Positions 25,613 through 36,537 are shown, counted from the stretch's first letter. The stretch: DNA of 64,000 nucleotides from Comamonadaceae bacterium (GCA_027488735.1 JAIYBB010000004.1:1-64000); one strand, 5' to 3'. Numbers and translations: made by a program. The notes: generated by a model not told the origin, from the letters alone.

Positions 25613-26422
25613 TCAGGCTTGAAGTACCGCATTTGGCGTGTCGACCGCGGCCAGTTTGTGCAGACCCAGCAGCACGTCGCCGATGATGATGACGGCCGGG
25701 CTGGCAAGTTGTTCTCGCACAAATAAATCACTCAATTGCGCGAGTTGTGTTGTAGCGTGCCGTTGGTTGGGCAAGCTCGCGTTTTCAACCACGGCTACTG
25801 GGGTGTCGCCGGGCAAACCCATCAGCAAGGCTTGTTCCAAGCCAGATGCAGTTTGTACCCCCATGTAAACCACCAGCGTCAATCGGCAGTCGTGAGCGGT
25901 GCGCGCAATCATTGCCCAGTCGATGGCTGGCATGTACTGGTTAGTGTGGGTTGGGGATGCATGACCGGTGATCATCAGCACGCCGTGGGCATAGGCGCGG
26001 TGAGTAAGCGCAATGCCCAGACCTTGCGCGGCGGCCAATCCGGCGGTGATGCCGTTGATGACCTCAACTGCGATGCCTTGAGCCCGCAGATGCTGTTGTT
26101 CCTCACCGCCCCGGCCAAAAATCAACGGGTCTCCACCTTTGAGCCTGACCACAGTTTCACCTGCCAAGGCTTCTTGTGCCATTAATTTTTCAATGAAAGC
26201 CTGAGGGGTAGATTGGCAGCCGCCGCGTTTGCCGACATGGATGATGCGCGCTGTAGGGCTGGCATGTTGCAACACCTCGGGGTGCACCAGATCATCCACC
26301 ATCAACACCGTGGCTGATGCAATGGCCTTGACCGCTTTGAGAGTGAGTAATTGCGGGTCGCCCGGACCGGCGCCGACCAGTGTGACCTTAGGGATAAAAG
26401 ACGGGCGGGTGTGTGAAGTCAT
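25613..26422 (-). CDS. cobA: Uroporphyrinogen-III C-methyltransferase
   Basis: 269 residues, SUMT type. Uses SAM to make precorrin-2 for siroheme and cobalamin. Family signatures: VTLVGAGPGDPQLLTLKAVKAI, DDLVHPEVL, VVRLKGGDPLIFGRGGEE and the ITAGLAAAQGLGIALTHR loop. It stands alone without the CysG dehydrogenase domains. ybiB lies 13 bp upstream in the same direction. The frame is intact. Confidence 0.95.
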   Translation of the reverse strand: MTSHTRPSFIPKVTLVGAGPGDPQLLTLKAVKAIASATVLMVDDLVHPEVLQHASPTARIIHVGKRGGCQSTPQAFIEKLMAQEALAGETVVRLKGGDPLIFGRGGEEQQHLRAQGIAVEVINGITAGLAAAQGLGIALTHRAYAHGVLMITGHASPTHTNQYMPAIDWAMIARTAHDCRLTLVVYMGVQTASGLEQALLMGLPGDTPVAVVENASLPNQRHATTQLAQLSDLFVREQLASPAVIIIGDVLLGLHKLAAVDTPNAVLQA

Positions 26423-26435
26423 GTGAATGCAGAGC

Positions 26436-27347
26436 TTATCGAATCGCTGCGGCCAGTTGGCACAGCATGGACACTTGGTGTTGAATCGGTGCGGGTATTG
26501 AGCTGGGTGCGTCCATCAATGAACGAATGAATTGGGCCGTGGCAACAGCATTCAAGCCTATCGGCAAGGCATGGTTGTCTGCCGATGCTAAGTCTTTGGG
26601 GTCATGTATGTGGTGCACCTTGCCATCCAGAAGCAATATGGATTTGCGCATGCGCCTGGGGTCAGCCACAGGCTCACCTTCGGTGCCGCGCAGCAACATG
26701 GCATGGGCATTGGTGAGCTGCAAGGTCTGCAGCATGGAAGTTTCATATTCGGGGTGGGTGTAACTCGCCACCAGCAATGCCGGTCCGGCCACTGGGTTCA
26801 TGAGTTTCACCAAGCTGTGCCCCGAGTTTCTGAGCCCAATTCCGCGCCTGACTTGCAACAATTGCCAGAGCCCCGGGCACAGCACCTCGGCGGGGACATA
26901 CGCAATTTCTTGTGCTTGCAAGGGCCGCAAGCTGTTGAGGTGTGGCAAGTCCAACGCCTGCATGACATCGGCTGTAGACACACGGTTGTCTTCGGTGTTG
27001 CCGCCATGCACGAGTACCGTTAAGCCTTGCTGCGCCAACAGCAAAGCCAAAAGTGGGGTGAGCAAAGGCAGTCGGCGTGACCCGTTGTAGCTTGGCAGCA
27101 CGACGGTCGGCCTGCCGTCCGATGTGGAAAGGGTGTGCAAGCGTGTTGATGTGGCATCCAGAAAACCGGCCATCTCTTGCGCCGTTTCTCCTTTGACACG
27201 CATGGCAATACAAAACGCGCCCAATTGCAGATCAGACACTTTGCCATCCAATACCAGGCCCATCAATTCGGCGGCTTGCTCGCGCGACAAATGGCGTGCG
27301 CTTTGTTTGCCGCGCCCAATTTCCCGGATGAAGTGGCTGATGCTCAT
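26436..27347 (-). CDS. ybiB: YbiB family glycosyl transferase-like DNA-binding protein
   Basis: 303 residues. Related to anthranilate phosphoribosyltransferase (TrpD2 group): N-terminal helical domain (MSISHFIREIGRGKQSARHLSREQAAELM by segments), and a core with VHGGNTEDNRVSTADVMQAL. E. coli YbiB binds DNA nonspecifically and is SOS-linked; enzyme activity is unproven. Start taken at MSISHF (27347); the frame continues 18 bp upstream. It is the upstream gene of the ybiB-cobA pair and divergent from tsaD (70-bp gap). Confidence 0.9.
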   Translation of the reverse strand: MSISHFIREIGRGKQSARHLSREQAAELMGLVLDGKVSDLQLGAFCIAMRVKGETAQEMAGFLDATSTRLHTLSTSDGRPTVVLPSYNGSRRLPLLTPLLALLLAQQGLTVLVHGGNTEDNRVSTADVMQALDLPHLNSLRPLQAQEIAYVPAEVLCPGLWQLLQVRRGIGLRNSGHSLVKLMNPVAGPALLVASYTHPEYETSMLQTLQLTNAHAMLLRGTEGEPVADPRRMRKSILLLDGKVHHIHDPKDLASADNHALPIGLNAVATAQFIRSLMDAPSSIPAPIQHQVSMLCQLAAAIR

Positions 27348-27417
27348 GGCTGCATTGTGAAACAAGCTTGATGACTTTCAGTTATGAGGCAAATCACGCG
27401 AAGCTAAACTCGCCAGC

Positions 27418-28458
27418 ATGTGGATATTGGGCATTGAATCTTCCTGTGATGAAACTGGCGTGGCCTTGGTTCGGTCGCACGCGGGTGGCAACTTGCCACA
27501 ACTGGTGGCGCAAGCTTTGCACACCCAAGCAGCGATGCATGAGGCTTATGGCGGGGTGGTGCCAGAACTGGCGAGCAGAGACCACATCCGGCGGGTTCTG
27601 CCCTTGATTCAAGAGGTGATGCAACAAGCGGCATTGCCTTTGGCTGACTTGGATGTGGTGGCCTACACCCGAGGTCCCGGTTTAGCAGGTGCATTGTTGG
27701 TGGGCGCGGGTACGGCTTGTGCGTTGGCAGCAAGTTTGGGCATCCCGTTGTTGGGAGTGCATCATTTAGAGGGACATTTGCTTTCGCCATTCATGGGTGC
27801 TGACCCTCCGACCTTTCCTTTTGTGGCGTTATTGGTGTCGGGTGGGCATACGCAATTGATGCGGGTCAAGGCTGTGGGCAGTTACGAGTTGCTGGGTGAG
27901 ACCATCGACGATGCGGCGGGTGAGGCGTTTGATAAATCAGCCAAATTGCTGGGCTTGGGTTATCCCGGCGGCCCCGCGTTGTCTGCGTTGGCTGCCCATG
28001 GCAATCCGCAAGCGTTTGCATTACCCCGACCATTGCTGCATCAACCCAACTTAGATTTTTCTTTTGCCGGCCTCAAAACCGCAGTGTTGACCCAAAGTCG
28101 CAAACTCGGGGATGAATTGCCAGCCCGCAAAGCTGATTTGGCAGCATCTACCCAAGCGGCCATAGTGGATGTGTTGGTCAAAAAATCGGTCAAAGCGCTC
28201 AAACTTACCGGCTTAAAGACCTTGGTGGTTGCCGGGGGCGTGGGTGCCAATCGCATGCTGCGTGAGCAACTGCAAAAAGATTGCCAAGCACTTGGCGCCA
28301 AAGTGCATTACCCCGAACCCGAACTGTGCACCGACAACGGCGCCATGATTGCCATGGCAGCAGCCATGCGCATAAACGCAGGTGTTGAAAGAGCCCAAAA
28401 AAGTTACGCATTCAATGTGTTGCCTCGTTGGCCGTTGGCGCAAATCGCCACTGTCTGA
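27418..28458 (+). CDS. tsaD: tRNA N6-adenosine threonylcarbamoyltransferase
   Basis: 346 residues. Transfers threonylcarbamoyl to A37 of ANN-decoding tRNAs with TsaB and TsaE. The N-terminus [16 protein letters not shown], the metal-binding [11 protein letters not shown] (HxxxH), [33 protein letters not shown] and the C-terminal [17 protein letters not shown] are all canonical ASKHA-fold signatures. No clear RBS is seen. A PLP aminotransferase gene follows after 22 bp. Confidence 0.97.
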   Translation: MWILGIESSCDETGVALVRSHAGGNLPQLVAQALHTQAAMHEAYGGVVPELASRDHIRRVLPLIQEVMQQAALPLADLDVVAYTRGPGLAGALLVGAGTACALAASLGIPLLGVHHLEGHLLSPFMGADPPTFPFVALLVSGGHTQLMRVKAVGSYELLGETIDDAAGEAFDKSAKLLGLGYPGGPALSALAAHGNPQAFALPRPLLHQPNLDFSFAGLKTAVLTQSRKLGDELPARKADLAASTQAAIVDVLVKKSVKALKLTGLKTLVVAGGVGANRMLREQLQKDCQALGAKVHYPEPELCTDNGAMIAMAAAMRINAGVERAQKSYAFNVLPRWPLAQIATV

Positions 28459-28480
28459 ACGCCAAAACTTCATCACCTCC

Positions 28481-29641
28481 ATGCGCCAAACCATCATTGA
28501 CCTGCAAGCTTCCCGCATCCGCGATGTGGCCAACGCCGGACTGGGGCGCAGCGATGTGCTGGCTTTCTGGTTTGGCGAAAGCGATGAAGTCAGCCCAGAC
28601 TTTGTGCGTCAGGCCGCCATCGATTCTTTGAACAATGGCGAAACTTTTTATGCCCACAATTTGGGTTTGCCATCTTTGCGTGAGGCGATTGCGTCAGAAA
28701 TGCAATCACGCCACGCGGCCAACATTGGGGTCGAGCGCATCGCAGTCACTTCCGGCGGGGTCAATGCCTTGATGCTGGCCATGCAAGCCATCGTCAATCC
28801 GGGTGACGAGGTGGTGGTGGTCACGCCGGTCTGGCCTAACTTGACGGCACAGCCCGTGATTTTGGGCGCACAACTCAAGACCGTGTGCTTGGAACCCCAT
28901 CAAGGTCGTTGGACTTTGCCTATGGAGAAATTGCTGCAGGCTGTCACTTCCCGCACCAAGTTGCTGGTGGTGAATTCACCCAATAACCCGACCGGTTGGA
29001 CGCTGACCCAGGCTGAACAACAAACCCTGCTGGCGCACTGTCGCCACACAGGCACTTGGTTGCTGGCTGACGAGGTCTACGAAAATCTTTACTACCTGCC
29101 ATCCAACAACCGCTGTGCTCCGAGTTTTCTGGATATCGCCGCGCCAGACGAACGATTGGTCGTGGCACACAGTTTTTCCAAAAGCTTTTTGATGACCGGT
29201 TGGCGTTTGGGTTGGTTGGTGATGCCGGTATCCATGACCGAGCACATGGGCAAGTTAATTGAATACAACACCTCATGTGCCAGCGTGTTTGTGCAGCGCG
29301 CAGGTGAGGCTGCAATGGTTCATGCGAACGAAGTGGTGCCGCGTGTCGTTTCACACATGCGAACTTGCCGCGACCGGTTGTTCAACGAATTGGCGCAAAT
29401 TCCCCGTCTGGAATTGGCTGTGCCGGATGGCGGTATGTATGCTTTTTTCTCTATTTCGGGCCACGCTGACGATGTGCATACCGCCAAGCGCTTGGTTGCC
29501 GAGGCCGGTCTGGGCTTGGCCCCAGGCAGTGCTTTTGCACCAGAGGCACAGGGCTGGCTGCGCTGGTGTTTTGCCTCGCAAGACCCCGACCGGTTGAGCG
29601 AGGGCGCACGTCGGCTCAGGCAGTGGCTGGGAAAGCTATAA
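28481..29641 (+). CDS. Class I/II PLP-dependent aminotransferase
   Basis: 386 residues, fold type I. The N-terminal half has FWFGESDEVSPDFVRQAA and a substrate region YAHNLGLPSLREAIA; the cofactor site includes VNSPNNPTGWTLT, LLADEVYENLYY and the Schiff-base Lys in HSFSKSFLMTGWRLGWLV. Aspartate/aromatic aminotransferase-like; substrate not deducible. Start 28481 (MRQTIIDLQASRIRDVANAG) fits the family; the frame is open from 28382 over the end of tsaD, which is rejected as the start. Confidence 0.9.
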   Translation: MRQTIIDLQASRIRDVANAGLGRSDVLAFWFGESDEVSPDFVRQAAIDSLNNGETFYAHNLGLPSLREAIASEMQSRHAANIGVERIAVTSGGVNALMLAMQAIVNPGDEVVVVTPVWPNLTAQPVILGAQLKTVCLEPHQGRWTLPMEKLLQAVTSRTKLLVVNSPNNPTGWTLTQAEQQTLLAHCRHTGTWLLADEVYENLYYLPSNNRCAPSFLDIAAPDERLVVAHSFSKSFLMTGWRLGWLVMPVSMTEHMGKLIEYNTSCASVFVQRAGEAAMVHANEVVPRVVSHMRTCRDRLFNELAQIPRLELAVPDGGMYAFFSISGHADDVHTAKRLVAEAGLGLAPGSAFAPEAQGWLRWCFASQDPDRLSEGARRLRQWLGKL

Positions 29642-29728
29642 TTTCAAGGCTTGGCCATTTCGGTTCCAAGTTCACGCCATCTGGCATTTCCGGCTGTTGG
29701 CGCATGTCAAATTTTTTGGAAAAACACC

Positions 29729-29992
29729 ATGACTACATTAAACAAGGCCGAGGTCGTCAAGGCCAATGCCCGTTCAGCCAACGATACTGGCAGTCCCGAA
29801 GTGCAGGTCGCCATCCTGACTGCACGCATCAATGAACTGACCCCCCATTTCAAAACACACGCCAAGGATCACCATGGCCGCCGTGGTTTGTTGCGCATGG
29901 TCAGCCGTCGACGCAAATTGCTCGACTACCTCAAAACCAAAGACGCAGAGCGCTACACCGCGCTGATTGCCAAATTGGGTTTGCGCAAGTAA
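29729..29992 (+). CDS. rpsO: 30S ribosomal protein S15
   Basis: 87 residues plus stop. Binds the 16S rRNA central domain early in 30S assembly. Signature [48 protein letters not shown] by segments; ends LIAKLGLRK. The start at 29729 was chosen since upstream codons are nonconserved. The rpsO-pnp order is conserved in proteobacteria. Confidence 0.98.
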   Translation: MTTLNKAEVVKANARSANDTGSPEVQVAILTARINELTPHFKTHAKDHHGRRGLLRMVSRRRKLLDYLKTKDAERYTALIAKLGLRK

Positions 29993-30007
29993 TCCTTCTT
30001 CCAGTGC

Positions 30008-30039
30008 AACGCCTGAGTCTGTTCATTCACTCAGGCGTT
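30008..30039 (+). terminator. Hairpin after rpsO
   Basis: Perfect 11-bp arms AACGCCTGAGT/ACTCAGGCGTT with a 10-nt loop, 15 bp past the rpsO stop. No T-run follows, so it may attenuate or protect the rpsO 3' end rather than fully terminate, as known for rpsO-pnp in enterics. Confidence 0.6.
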
Positions 30040-30091
30040 GGCGCATGGGGCAGGGCACATGCAAAGCAACTGTTTCAGAGCGAAGCTGTGT

Positions 30092-30125
30092 CATTCCAAA
30101 AAAAGCAAGGCATTTTTCTGGAATG
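30092..30125 (+). promoter_or_regulatory. pnp leader hairpin, possible RNase III/PNPase autoregulation site
   Basis: CATTCCAAAAAAA (30092-30104) pairs with TTTTTCTGGAATG (30113-30125) with one mismatch around an 8-nt loop, 75 bp before pnp. In E. coli PNPase autoregulates through RNase III cleavage of a leader stem-loop; this structure is similarly placed. The function is inferred. Confidence 0.5.
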
Positions 30126-30200
30126 GCATCGTGTTCTGACAGCAACTTTGGGCTTTTGTGAAGTGGCCAACACTTCGCTCATTCTGTTCAGGAATACATC

Positions 30201-32336
30201 ATGTCTTTATTCAACAAAGTAAGCAAAACTTTCCAATGGGGCCAGCACACGGTCACCATGGAAACCGGCGAAATCGCACGCCAGTCGGGCGGCGCAGTCA
30301 TCGTCAATATCGACGACACCGTGGTCTTAGCAACGGTGGTCGGCTCTAAAAACTCCAAACCCGGCCAAGATTTTTTCCCCTTGACCGTGGATTACATTGA
30401 GAAAACATACGCAGCGGGCAAAATCCCCGGTAGCTTTTTCAAGCGCGAAGCCAAGCCCAGCGAACACGAAACCCTCACCAGCCGACTGATTGACCGTCCC
30501 ATCCGTCCGTTGTTCCCCGAAGGTTTTTACAACGATGTGCACGTCGTTGTTCACACCATTTCACTCAACCCTGAAGTGGACGCTGACATCGCCGCCATGA
30601 TTGGCGTGTCAGCCGCCTTGTGCATTTCAGGCATTCCATTCAACGGCCCCATCGGTGCTGCCCGCGTCGGTTACATCAACGGCGAATATGTGCTCAACCC
30701 CGGCCAAACCCAGCGCAAGGACAGTGTCCTCGAGTTGGTCGTCGCAGGAACCGAAGCCGCTGTGCTGATGGTCGAATCCGAAGCCTTGCAAATGTCTGAA
30801 GAAGTCATGCTCGGCGCTGTGGTATTCGGTCACGAGCAAAGCCGTATTGCCATCAACGCCATCCACGAGTTGGTGCGTGACGCAGGCAAACCCGCTTGGG
30901 ATTGGCAGCCGCCTGCCAAGGACGAGCCTTTGATTGCCAAAGTTGCTGCATTGGCCGACGACAAGTTAGCCGCCGCCTACCAAATCCGCAACAAACAAAG
31001 CCGCACACAAGCCTGTCGCGAAGCCTACACAGCTGTCATGGCAGGCCTCAAAGCCGACGGCGTCGAGTTCGATGGCGTCAAAGTGGAAAGCATGTTGTTT
31101 GACATCGAAGCGCGCATTGTCCGCAGCCAAATTTTGGCAGGCGAGCCGCGCATCGATGGTCGCGACACACGCACTGTGCGCCCCATCGAAATCCGCAACA
31201 GCGTATTGCCGCGCACCCACGGTTCTGCATTGTTCACGCGTGGCGAAACTCAAGCGCTGGTCATCACCACACTGGGTACAGAGCGCGATGCACAGCGCAT
31301 CGACGCGCTGTCAGGCGAGTACGAAGACCGCTTCATGTTCCACTACAATATGCCTCCGTTCGCCACCGGCGAAGTCGGTCGCATGGGCAGCACCAAGCGC
31401 CGCGAAATCGGCCACGGACGTCTGGCTAAACGCGCATTGGCTGCGTGCTTGCCCACCAAAGAAGAGTTCCCTTACACCATGCGTGTGGTGTCAGAAATCA
31501 CCGAATCCAACGGTTCATCGTCTATGGCTTCAGTCTGCGGCGGTTGTTTGTCACTGATGGACGCCGGTGTGCCTATGAAAGCGCACGTGGCCGGTATCGC
31601 CATGGGTTTGATCAAGGACGGCAACCGCTTCGCCGTGCTGACCGACATCTTGGGTGACGAAGATCATTTGGGCGACATGGACTTCAAAGTGGCCGGTACC
31701 ACCAACGGCATCACCGCGTTGCAGATGGACATCAAGATCCAAGGCATCACGCAAGAGATCATGCAAGTCGCTTTGGCGCAGGCCAAGGAAGCCCGCATGC
31801 ACATTTTGGGCAAGATGCAAGACGCCATGGGCGAAGCCAAGACCGAGGTCAGCAACTTCGCGCCCAAGCTCTACACCATGAAGATCAACCCCGAGAAAAT
31901 CCGGGACGTGATCGGCAAGGGCGGCGCTGTCATTCGTGCGCTGACCGAAGAAACCGGTTGCCAGATCAACATCGAAGAAGACGGCACCATCACCATTGCC
32001 GCCACCGACGGCGCCAAAGCTGATGAGGCCAAACGCCGCATTCAGGAAATCACCGCTGAAGTGGAAATCGGCAAGATCTACGAAGGCCCGATCACCAAGA
32101 TTTTGGACTTCGGTGCCCTGGTCAATTTGCTGCCCGGCAAAGATGGTTTGCTGCACATCAGCCAGATCAGCCACGAGCGCATTGCCAAAGTCACTGACGT
32201 GCTGGCCGAAGGCCAAATCGTTCGCGTCAAAGTGTTGGAGACCGACGAAAAAGGCCGTATCAAGTTGTCTATGAAGGCATTGCTCGATCGTCCCGAAGCG
32301 CCTGCCCACCACGAAGAGCAACCTCACCAGGAGTGA
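30201..32336 (+). CDS. pnp: Polyribonucleotide nucleotidyltransferase
   Basis: 711 residues, the normal length. Phosphorolytic 3'-5' exoribonuclease and degradosome partner. Two RNase PH domains (first near [23 protein letters not shown], second near [15 protein letters not shown]), a linking helical domain, then KH ([30 protein letters not shown] by segments) and S1 ([31 protein letters not shown] by segments). It has AGGA before ATG 30201 and lies 7 bp before tpiA. Confidence 0.98.
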   Translation: MSLFNKVSKTFQWGQHTVTMETGEIARQSGGAVIVNIDDTVVLATVVGSKNSKPGQDFFPLTVDYIEKTYAAGKIPGSFFKREAKPSEHETLTSRLIDRPIRPLFPEGFYNDVHVVVHTISLNPEVDADIAAMIGVSAALCISGIPFNGPIGAARVGYINGEYVLNPGQTQRKDSVLELVVAGTEAAVLMVESEALQMSEEVMLGAVVFGHEQSRIAINAIHELVRDAGKPAWDWQPPAKDEPLIAKVAALADDKLAAAYQIRNKQSRTQACREAYTAVMAGLKADGVEFDGVKVESMLFDIEARIVRSQILAGEPRIDGRDTRTVRPIEIRNSVLPRTHGSALFTRGETQALVITTLGTERDAQRIDALSGEYEDRFMFHYNMPPFATGEVGRMGSTKRREIGHGRLAKRALAACLPTKEEFPYTMRVVSEITESNGSSSMASVCGGCLSLMDAGVPMKAHVAGIAMGLIKDGNRFAVLTDILGDEDHLGDMDFKVAGTTNGITALQMDIKIQGITQEIMQVALAQAKEARMHILGKMQDAMGEAKTEVSNFAPKLYTMKINPEKIRDVIGKGGAVIRALTEETGCQINIEEDGTITIAATDGAKADEAKRRIQEITAEVEIGKIYEGPITKILDFGALVNLLPGKDGLLHISQISHERIAKVTDVLAEGQIVRVKVLETDEKGRIKLSMKALLDRPEAPAHHEEQPHQE

Positions 32337-32343
32337 TGCAGCG

Positions 32344-33090
32344 ATGAACAGCAAACTCATCGTCGGTAACTGGAAAATGAATGGCAGCCTGGCTGCCAAT
32401 CAAGATCTCGTGCGCGCGGTGATTGCTGGGTTACCTGCCTCTTCTTGCCAAGTCGCTGTTTGCGCGCCTGCGTTGTATTTGTCTCAATTGCAACAACTCG
32501 CAGCAGGCTCATCCCTGCTGTGGGGTTCGCAAGATGTGTCAGCACACGAGCAGGGCGCTTACACGGGTGAGTTGTCTGCCGCCATGTTGCGCGAATTCGG
32601 TGTGCGCTATGCCATCGTCGGTCATTCCGAGCGTCGCCAATACCACGGTGAAACCGATGCTGTGGTGGCAACCAAAGCGCAACGCGCCTTGGCTGCCGGC
32701 ATCACGCCGATTGTGTGTGTCGGCGAAACTTTGGCCGAGCGTGAAGCTGGGCACACGCAAGAAGTGGTTAAACGTCAATTAGCGGCTGTGATTCACACCA
32801 ACGGCCACTGCATCAGCGAAATTGTGGTGGCTTATGAACCTGTGTGGGCCATTGGCACCGGCAAAACCGCCAGTCCCGAGCAAGCGCAACAGGTTCATGC
32901 TTTGCTGCGTGCCCAATTGAAAGCGGCGACCGAGCATGCTGAGCGCATTGCTTTGTTGTACGGCGGCAGTATGAACGCCGCCAACGCAGCCAGTTTGCTT
33001 TCGCAAAACGATATTGACGGCGGCCTCATCGGTGGTGCCTCTCTCAAATCAGCAGATTTTTTATCCATTGTTGCTGCGGCATCGCATTGA
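32344..33090 (+). CDS. tpiA: Triosephosphate isomerase
   Basis: 248 residues. Interconverts glyceraldehyde 3-phosphate and dihydroxyacetone phosphate. Seen: VGNWKMNGS (Lys), QDVSAHEQGAYTGELSAAML, VGHSERR (His), VVAYEPVWAIGTGKTASPEQ (catalytic Glu) and LYGGSMNAANAASLLSQNDIDGGLIGGASL by segments. It is followed after 16 bp by secG, the usual pairing in Burkholderiales. Confidence 0.97.
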   Translation: MNSKLIVGNWKMNGSLAANQDLVRAVIAGLPASSCQVAVCAPALYLSQLQQLAAGSSLLWGSQDVSAHEQGAYTGELSAAMLREFGVRYAIVGHSERRQYHGETDAVVATKAQRALAAGITPIVCVGETLAEREAGHTQEVVKRQLAAVIHTNGHCISEIVVAYEPVWAIGTGKTASPEQAQQVHALLRAQLKAATEHAERIALLYGGSMNAANAASLLSQNDIDGGLIGGASLKSADFLSIVAAASH

Positions 33091-33106
33091 CATTCACGGA
33101 GTATTC

Positions 33107-33553
33107 ATGAGTACGCTTCTTAATTTATTGTTGTTGGTTCAAATCTTGTCTGCATTGGGCATGATCGGTTTGATTCTGGTTCAACACGGCAAAGGCGCTG
33201 ACATGGGCGCAGCATTTGGCAGCGGCAATTCGGGCAGCTTGTTTGGTGCCACTGGCGGGGCCAACTTTTTGTCTCGCTCCACGGGGGCATTGGCGGCTGT
33301 GTTTTTTGTCTGCACGTTGGTTTTGGCTTACTTTGGCAATCTGCGTCCCACAGATTCAGGCAGTTTGCTCGAACTTACAACGCTGCCAGTGACTGCCCCA
33401 CCGAGCGCGGGCGACAATATTCCTGGTTCAACCCCTGCCCCTGTTTCAACGGTGGCACCTGCTGCTGCACCTGCTGCAGTAGACAATTCAGTGCCAGCTC
33501 CAGCGGCTCCTGTGCCTGCCTCTACCCCGGCCTCCCAGATTCCATCGAAGTAA
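33107..33553 (+). CDS. secG: Protein translocase subunit SecG
   Basis: 148 residues. Two transmembrane helices (about 5-25 and 56-76) around the conserved GADMGAAFGSGNSGSLFGATGGANFLSR loop by segments. It assists SecYE during translocation. The C-terminus is a long Pro/Ala/Thr-rich tail (about residues 90-148), longer than in enteric SecG and a common trait in Burkholderiales. ATG 33107 has CACGGAGT upstream; the frame is open earlier in tpiA. Confidence 0.93.
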   Translation: MSTLLNLLLLVQILSALGMIGLILVQHGKGADMGAAFGSGNSGSLFGATGGANFLSRSTGALAAVFFVCTLVLAYFGNLRPTDSGSLLELTTLPVTAPPSAGDNIPGSTPAPVSTVAPAAAPAAVDNSVPAPAAPVPASTPASQIPSK

Positions 33554-33655
33554 ACACAGAAGGTTTTCATCGTTTTCAGGGGGACAGCTGATTAATTGAG
33601 GTTAAGATGCAAGGGCTTTTTTGCATGCCCATGCATTGGTAAAAAAGCATACATT

Positions 33656-33740
33656 GCCGTCGTGGTGAAATTGGTAGACACGCTATCTTGAGGGGGTAGT
33701 GGCGAAAGCTGTGCGAGTTCGAGTCTCGCCGACGGCACCA
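33656..33740 (+). tRNA. tRNA-Leu (GAG)
   Basis: 85-nt class II tRNA with encoded CCA. Acceptor GCCGTCG/CGACGGC, anticodon stem CTATC/GGTAG with loop TTGAGGG (anticodon GAG), a variable arm with GCGAAAGC and T-arm GCGAG-TTCGAGT-CTCGC. It lies between secG and nuoA, a conserved Burkholderiales position. Confidence 0.97.
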
Positions 33741-33817
33741 TCACAAACCGCTGTCATTGTCTTGTCAACACAATGGCTGAAGCTAACCCTTTAAATGATT
33801 TGTAAACAAATTTTCAT

Positions 33818-34177
33818 ATGAACCTAGAACAGTATCTCCCCGTTCTTTTATTCATACTTGTCGGTTTGCTGGTCGGCGTGGCGCCTCAATTGATTGGTGC
33901 TTTTTTAGGCCCCCACAAACCTGACGCAGCCAAAAATTCGCCTTATGAGTGCGGTTTTGAGGCTTTCGAAGACGCCCGCATGAAATTCGATGTGCGCTAT
34001 TACTTGGTTGCTATTCTTTTTATTTTGTTTGACCTCGAAATTGCTTTTTTGTTTCCCTGGGCGGTGTCGCTCAAGGAAATCGGTTTGACCGGCTTTATCG
34101 CCATGATGATTTTTCTGGCCATTCTGGTGGTGGGATTTATCTACGAGTGGAAAAAGGGAGCCCTTGACTGGGAATGA
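33818..34177 (+). CDS. nuoA: NADH-quinone oxidoreductase subunit A
   Basis: 119 residues. Membrane-arm subunit with three helices. The family block [44 protein letters not shown] by segments (TMH1-2 loop with conserved Cys and Glu) is present. First gene of the 14-gene operon, 77 bp after tRNA-Leu. No sure promoter was recognised. Confidence 0.98.
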   Translation: MNLEQYLPVLLFILVGLLVGVAPQLIGAFLGPHKPDAAKNSPYECGFEAFEDARMKFDVRYYLVAILFILFDLEIAFLFPWAVSLKEIGLTGFIAMMIFLAILVVGFIYEWKKGALDWE

Positions 34178-34180
34178 CAC

Positions 34181-34657
34181 ATGTCACTTGAAGGCGTTTT
34201 CAAAGAAGGCTTTATCACCACGTCTTACGACTCTGTGGTGAATTGGGCTAAAACCGGTTCGCTGTGGCCCATGACTTTTGGTTTGGCTTGTTGCGCCGTG
34301 GAAATGATGCATGCCGGTGCAGCGCGTTACGACATTGACCGCTTTGGCATGTTGTTTCGCCCCAGTCCGCGTCAATCCGATTTGATGATTGTGGCCGGTA
34401 CTTTGTGCAACAAGATGGCGCCTGCTTTGCGCAAGGTGTATGACCAAATGTCAGAGCCGCGTTGGGTGTTATCTATGGGGTCATGCGCGAACGGCGGCGG
34501 CTACTACCACTACAGTTATTCGGTGGTGCGTGGTTGTGACCGCATTGTGCCGGTGGATGTGTATGTGCCGGGTTGCCCGCCCACTGCCGAGGCTTTGCTC
34601 TACGGCATATTGCAATTGCAGTCCAAAATCCGCCGTGAAAACACGATTGCGCGCTGA
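34181..34657 (+). CDS. nuoB: NADH-quinone oxidoreductase subunit B
   Basis: 158 residues. Carries the N2 4Fe-4S cluster that passes electrons to quinone. Cys ligands: the CC pair in [38 protein letters not shown] by segments, and [11 protein letters not shown]. It begins 3 bp after nuoA. Confidence 0.98.
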   Translation: MSLEGVFKEGFITTSYDSVVNWAKTGSLWPMTFGLACCAVEMMHAGAARYDIDRFGMLFRPSPRQSDLMIVAGTLCNKMAPALRKVYDQMSEPRWVLSMGSCANGGGYYHYSYSVVRGCDRIVPVDVYVPGCPPTAEALLYGILQLQSKIRRENTIAR

Positions 34658-34663
34658 CATCTT

Positions 34664-35281
34664 ATGAGCATCACCGTTTCCATTGATACCTTGCAGTCTG
34701 CTTTGAAGCGCGTACTTGGTGAGCGTATTCAAAAGTTGGAGTTGGCGTTGGGTGAACTGACCTTGACTGTCAAGAACGAAGATTATTTGCCTGTGGCTTT
34801 GCAACTGCGCGATCACCCCGAATTGGCGTTTGAACAGCTGATCGATTTGTGCGGCATGGACTACTCGGCCTACAAAGACGGCGCGCATTCAGCCTACACA
34901 GATGCACCGCGCTTTGCTGTGGTCTGCCACATCTTGTCATTGACGCAAAACTGGCGTTTGCGCCTGCGCGTGCACGCTACCGACGATGACATGCCGCAGG
35001 TAGATTCAATCAACGGCATTTGGAGTGCTGCCAATTGGTTTGAGCGCGAAGCTTTCGATTTGTTCGGCATTCTTTTCAAAGACCACGAAGATTTGCGCCG
35101 CATCCTCACCGACTATGGATTCATCGGCCATCCGTTTCGCAAAGATTTTCCGACCTCCGGTCATGTCGAAATGCGCTATGACGCTGAGCAAAAACGCGTG
35201 ATTTACCAACCCGTCACCATCGAGCCGCGCGAGATCACACCGCGCATCATCCGTGAAGACCATTACGGTGGAATGCACTAG
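34664..35281 (+). CDS. nuoC: NADH-quinone oxidoreductase subunit C
   Basis: 205 residues. Peripheral-arm 30-kDa-type subunit. The signature [39 protein letters not shown] by segments is complete. It is separate from nuoD, not fused as in E. coli. Confidence 0.98.
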   Translation: MSITVSIDTLQSALKRVLGERIQKLELALGELTLTVKNEDYLPVALQLRDHPELAFEQLIDLCGMDYSAYKDGAHSAYTDAPRFAVVCHILSLTQNWRLRLRVHATDDDMPQVDSINGIWSAANWFEREAFDLFGILFKDHEDLRRILTDYGFIGHPFRKDFPTSGHVEMRYDAEQKRVIYQPVTIEPREITPRIIREDHYGGMH

Positions 35282-35283
35282 CT

Positions 35284-36537
35284 ATGGCTGACATCAAAAA
35301 TTACACTTTGAATTTGGGGCCGCAACATCCGGCGGCTCACGGTGTGTTGCGTCTGGTGCTCGAGCTGGACGGCGAAGTGGTGCAACGTGCTGACCCGCAC
35401 ATCGGTTTGCTGCACCGCGCCACTGAAAAACTGGCCGAGAGCAAAACCTATATCCAATCATTGCCTTACATGGACCGCTTGGACTATGTGTCAATGATGT
35501 GTAACGAGCACGCCTATTGTTTGGCCATAGAAAAACTCATGGGCTTGGAAGTGCCTGTCCGTGCGCAATACATACGCGTCATGTTCGCCGAGATCACGCG
35601 CATGCTTAACCATTTGTTGTGGTTGGGCGCGCATGGTTTTGACTGCGGTGCGATGAACATCTTGATTTACTGCTTCCGCGAGCGCGAAGACTTGTACGAC
35701 ATGTACGAAGCTGTGTCAGGTGCCCGCATGCACGCCGCCTATTTCCGCCCAGGTGGTGTCTACCGCGATCTGCCAGACAGCATGCCGCAATACCAGGTCA
35801 GCAAAATCAAAAATGCGCGCGCCATTTCGCGATTGAATGAAAACCGCCAAGGTTCATTGCTCGACTTCATCGACGATTTCACAAAGCGTTTTCCCAAATA
35901 CGTTGACGAATACGAAACTTTGCTGACCGATAACCGTATCTGGAAACAGCGTACCGTTGGCATAGGTGTGGTCACGCCAGAGCGTGCGAAAAATCTGGGC
36001 TTCACCGGCCCCATGTTGCGCGGTTCAGGCATCGCTTGGGATTTGCGCAAACAGCAGCCGTATGACGTGTACGATCAAATGGATTTCGATGTGCCTGTTG
36101 GCTTGACCGGCGACTGCTATGACCGCTATCTGGTGCGGGTTGCCGAGATGCGGCAATCTAACCGCATCATCAGCCAATGCGTGAAATGGCTGCGCGACAA
36201 CCCCGGCCCTGTCATCACCGACAACCACAAAGTCGCTCCCCCCTCGCGTGAGTCCATGAAGACCAGCATGGAAGAGTTGATACACCACTTCAAATTATTC
36301 ACCGAAGGTTTTCATGTGCCCGAAGGAGAGGCTTATGCCGCTGTCGAGCACCCCAAGGGTGAGTTCGGTATTTATCTGGTCAGCGACGGCGCCAACAAGC
36401 CTTACCGTTTGAAAATCCGTCCACCCGGTTTTGCGCATCTGGCCGCCATGGACGAGATGACACGCGGTCACATGATTTCAGATACCGTCGCCATCATCGG
36501 CACCATGGACATTGTGTTTGGGGAAATTGACCGATGA
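35284..36537 (+). CDS. nuoD: NADH-quinone oxidoreductase subunit D
   Basis: 417 residues. Quinone-site 49-kDa subunit. Conserved [41 protein letters not shown], and the ending [28 protein letters not shown] by segments. The last codons overlap nuoE's start by 4 bp (ATGA), implying coupled translation. Confidence 0.98.
   Translation: MADIKNYTLNLGPQHPAAHGVLRLVLELDGEVVQRADPHIGLLHRATEKLAESKTYIQSLPYMDRLDYVSMMCNEHAYCLAIEKLMGLEVPVRAQYIRVMFAEITRMLNHLLWLGAHGFDCGAMNILIYCFREREDLYDMYEAVSGARMHAAYFRPGGVYRDLPDSMPQYQVSKIKNARAISRLNENRQGSLLDFIDDFTKRFPKYVDEYETLLTDNRIWKQRTVGIGVVTPERAKNLGFTGPMLRGSGIAWDLRKQQPYDVYDQMDFDVPVGLTGDCYDRYLVRVAEMRQSNRIISQCVKWLRDNPGPVITDNHKVAPPSRESMKTSMEELIHHFKLFTEGFHVPEGEAYAAVEHPKGEFGIYLVSDGANKPYRLKIRPPGFAHLAAMDEMTRGHMISDTVAIIGTMDIVFGEIDR

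Noticed and set aside
31551..32399. 282-codon open frame on minus strand
   Set aside because: Antisense to pnp; no start context or domain, and pnp shows all its domains.
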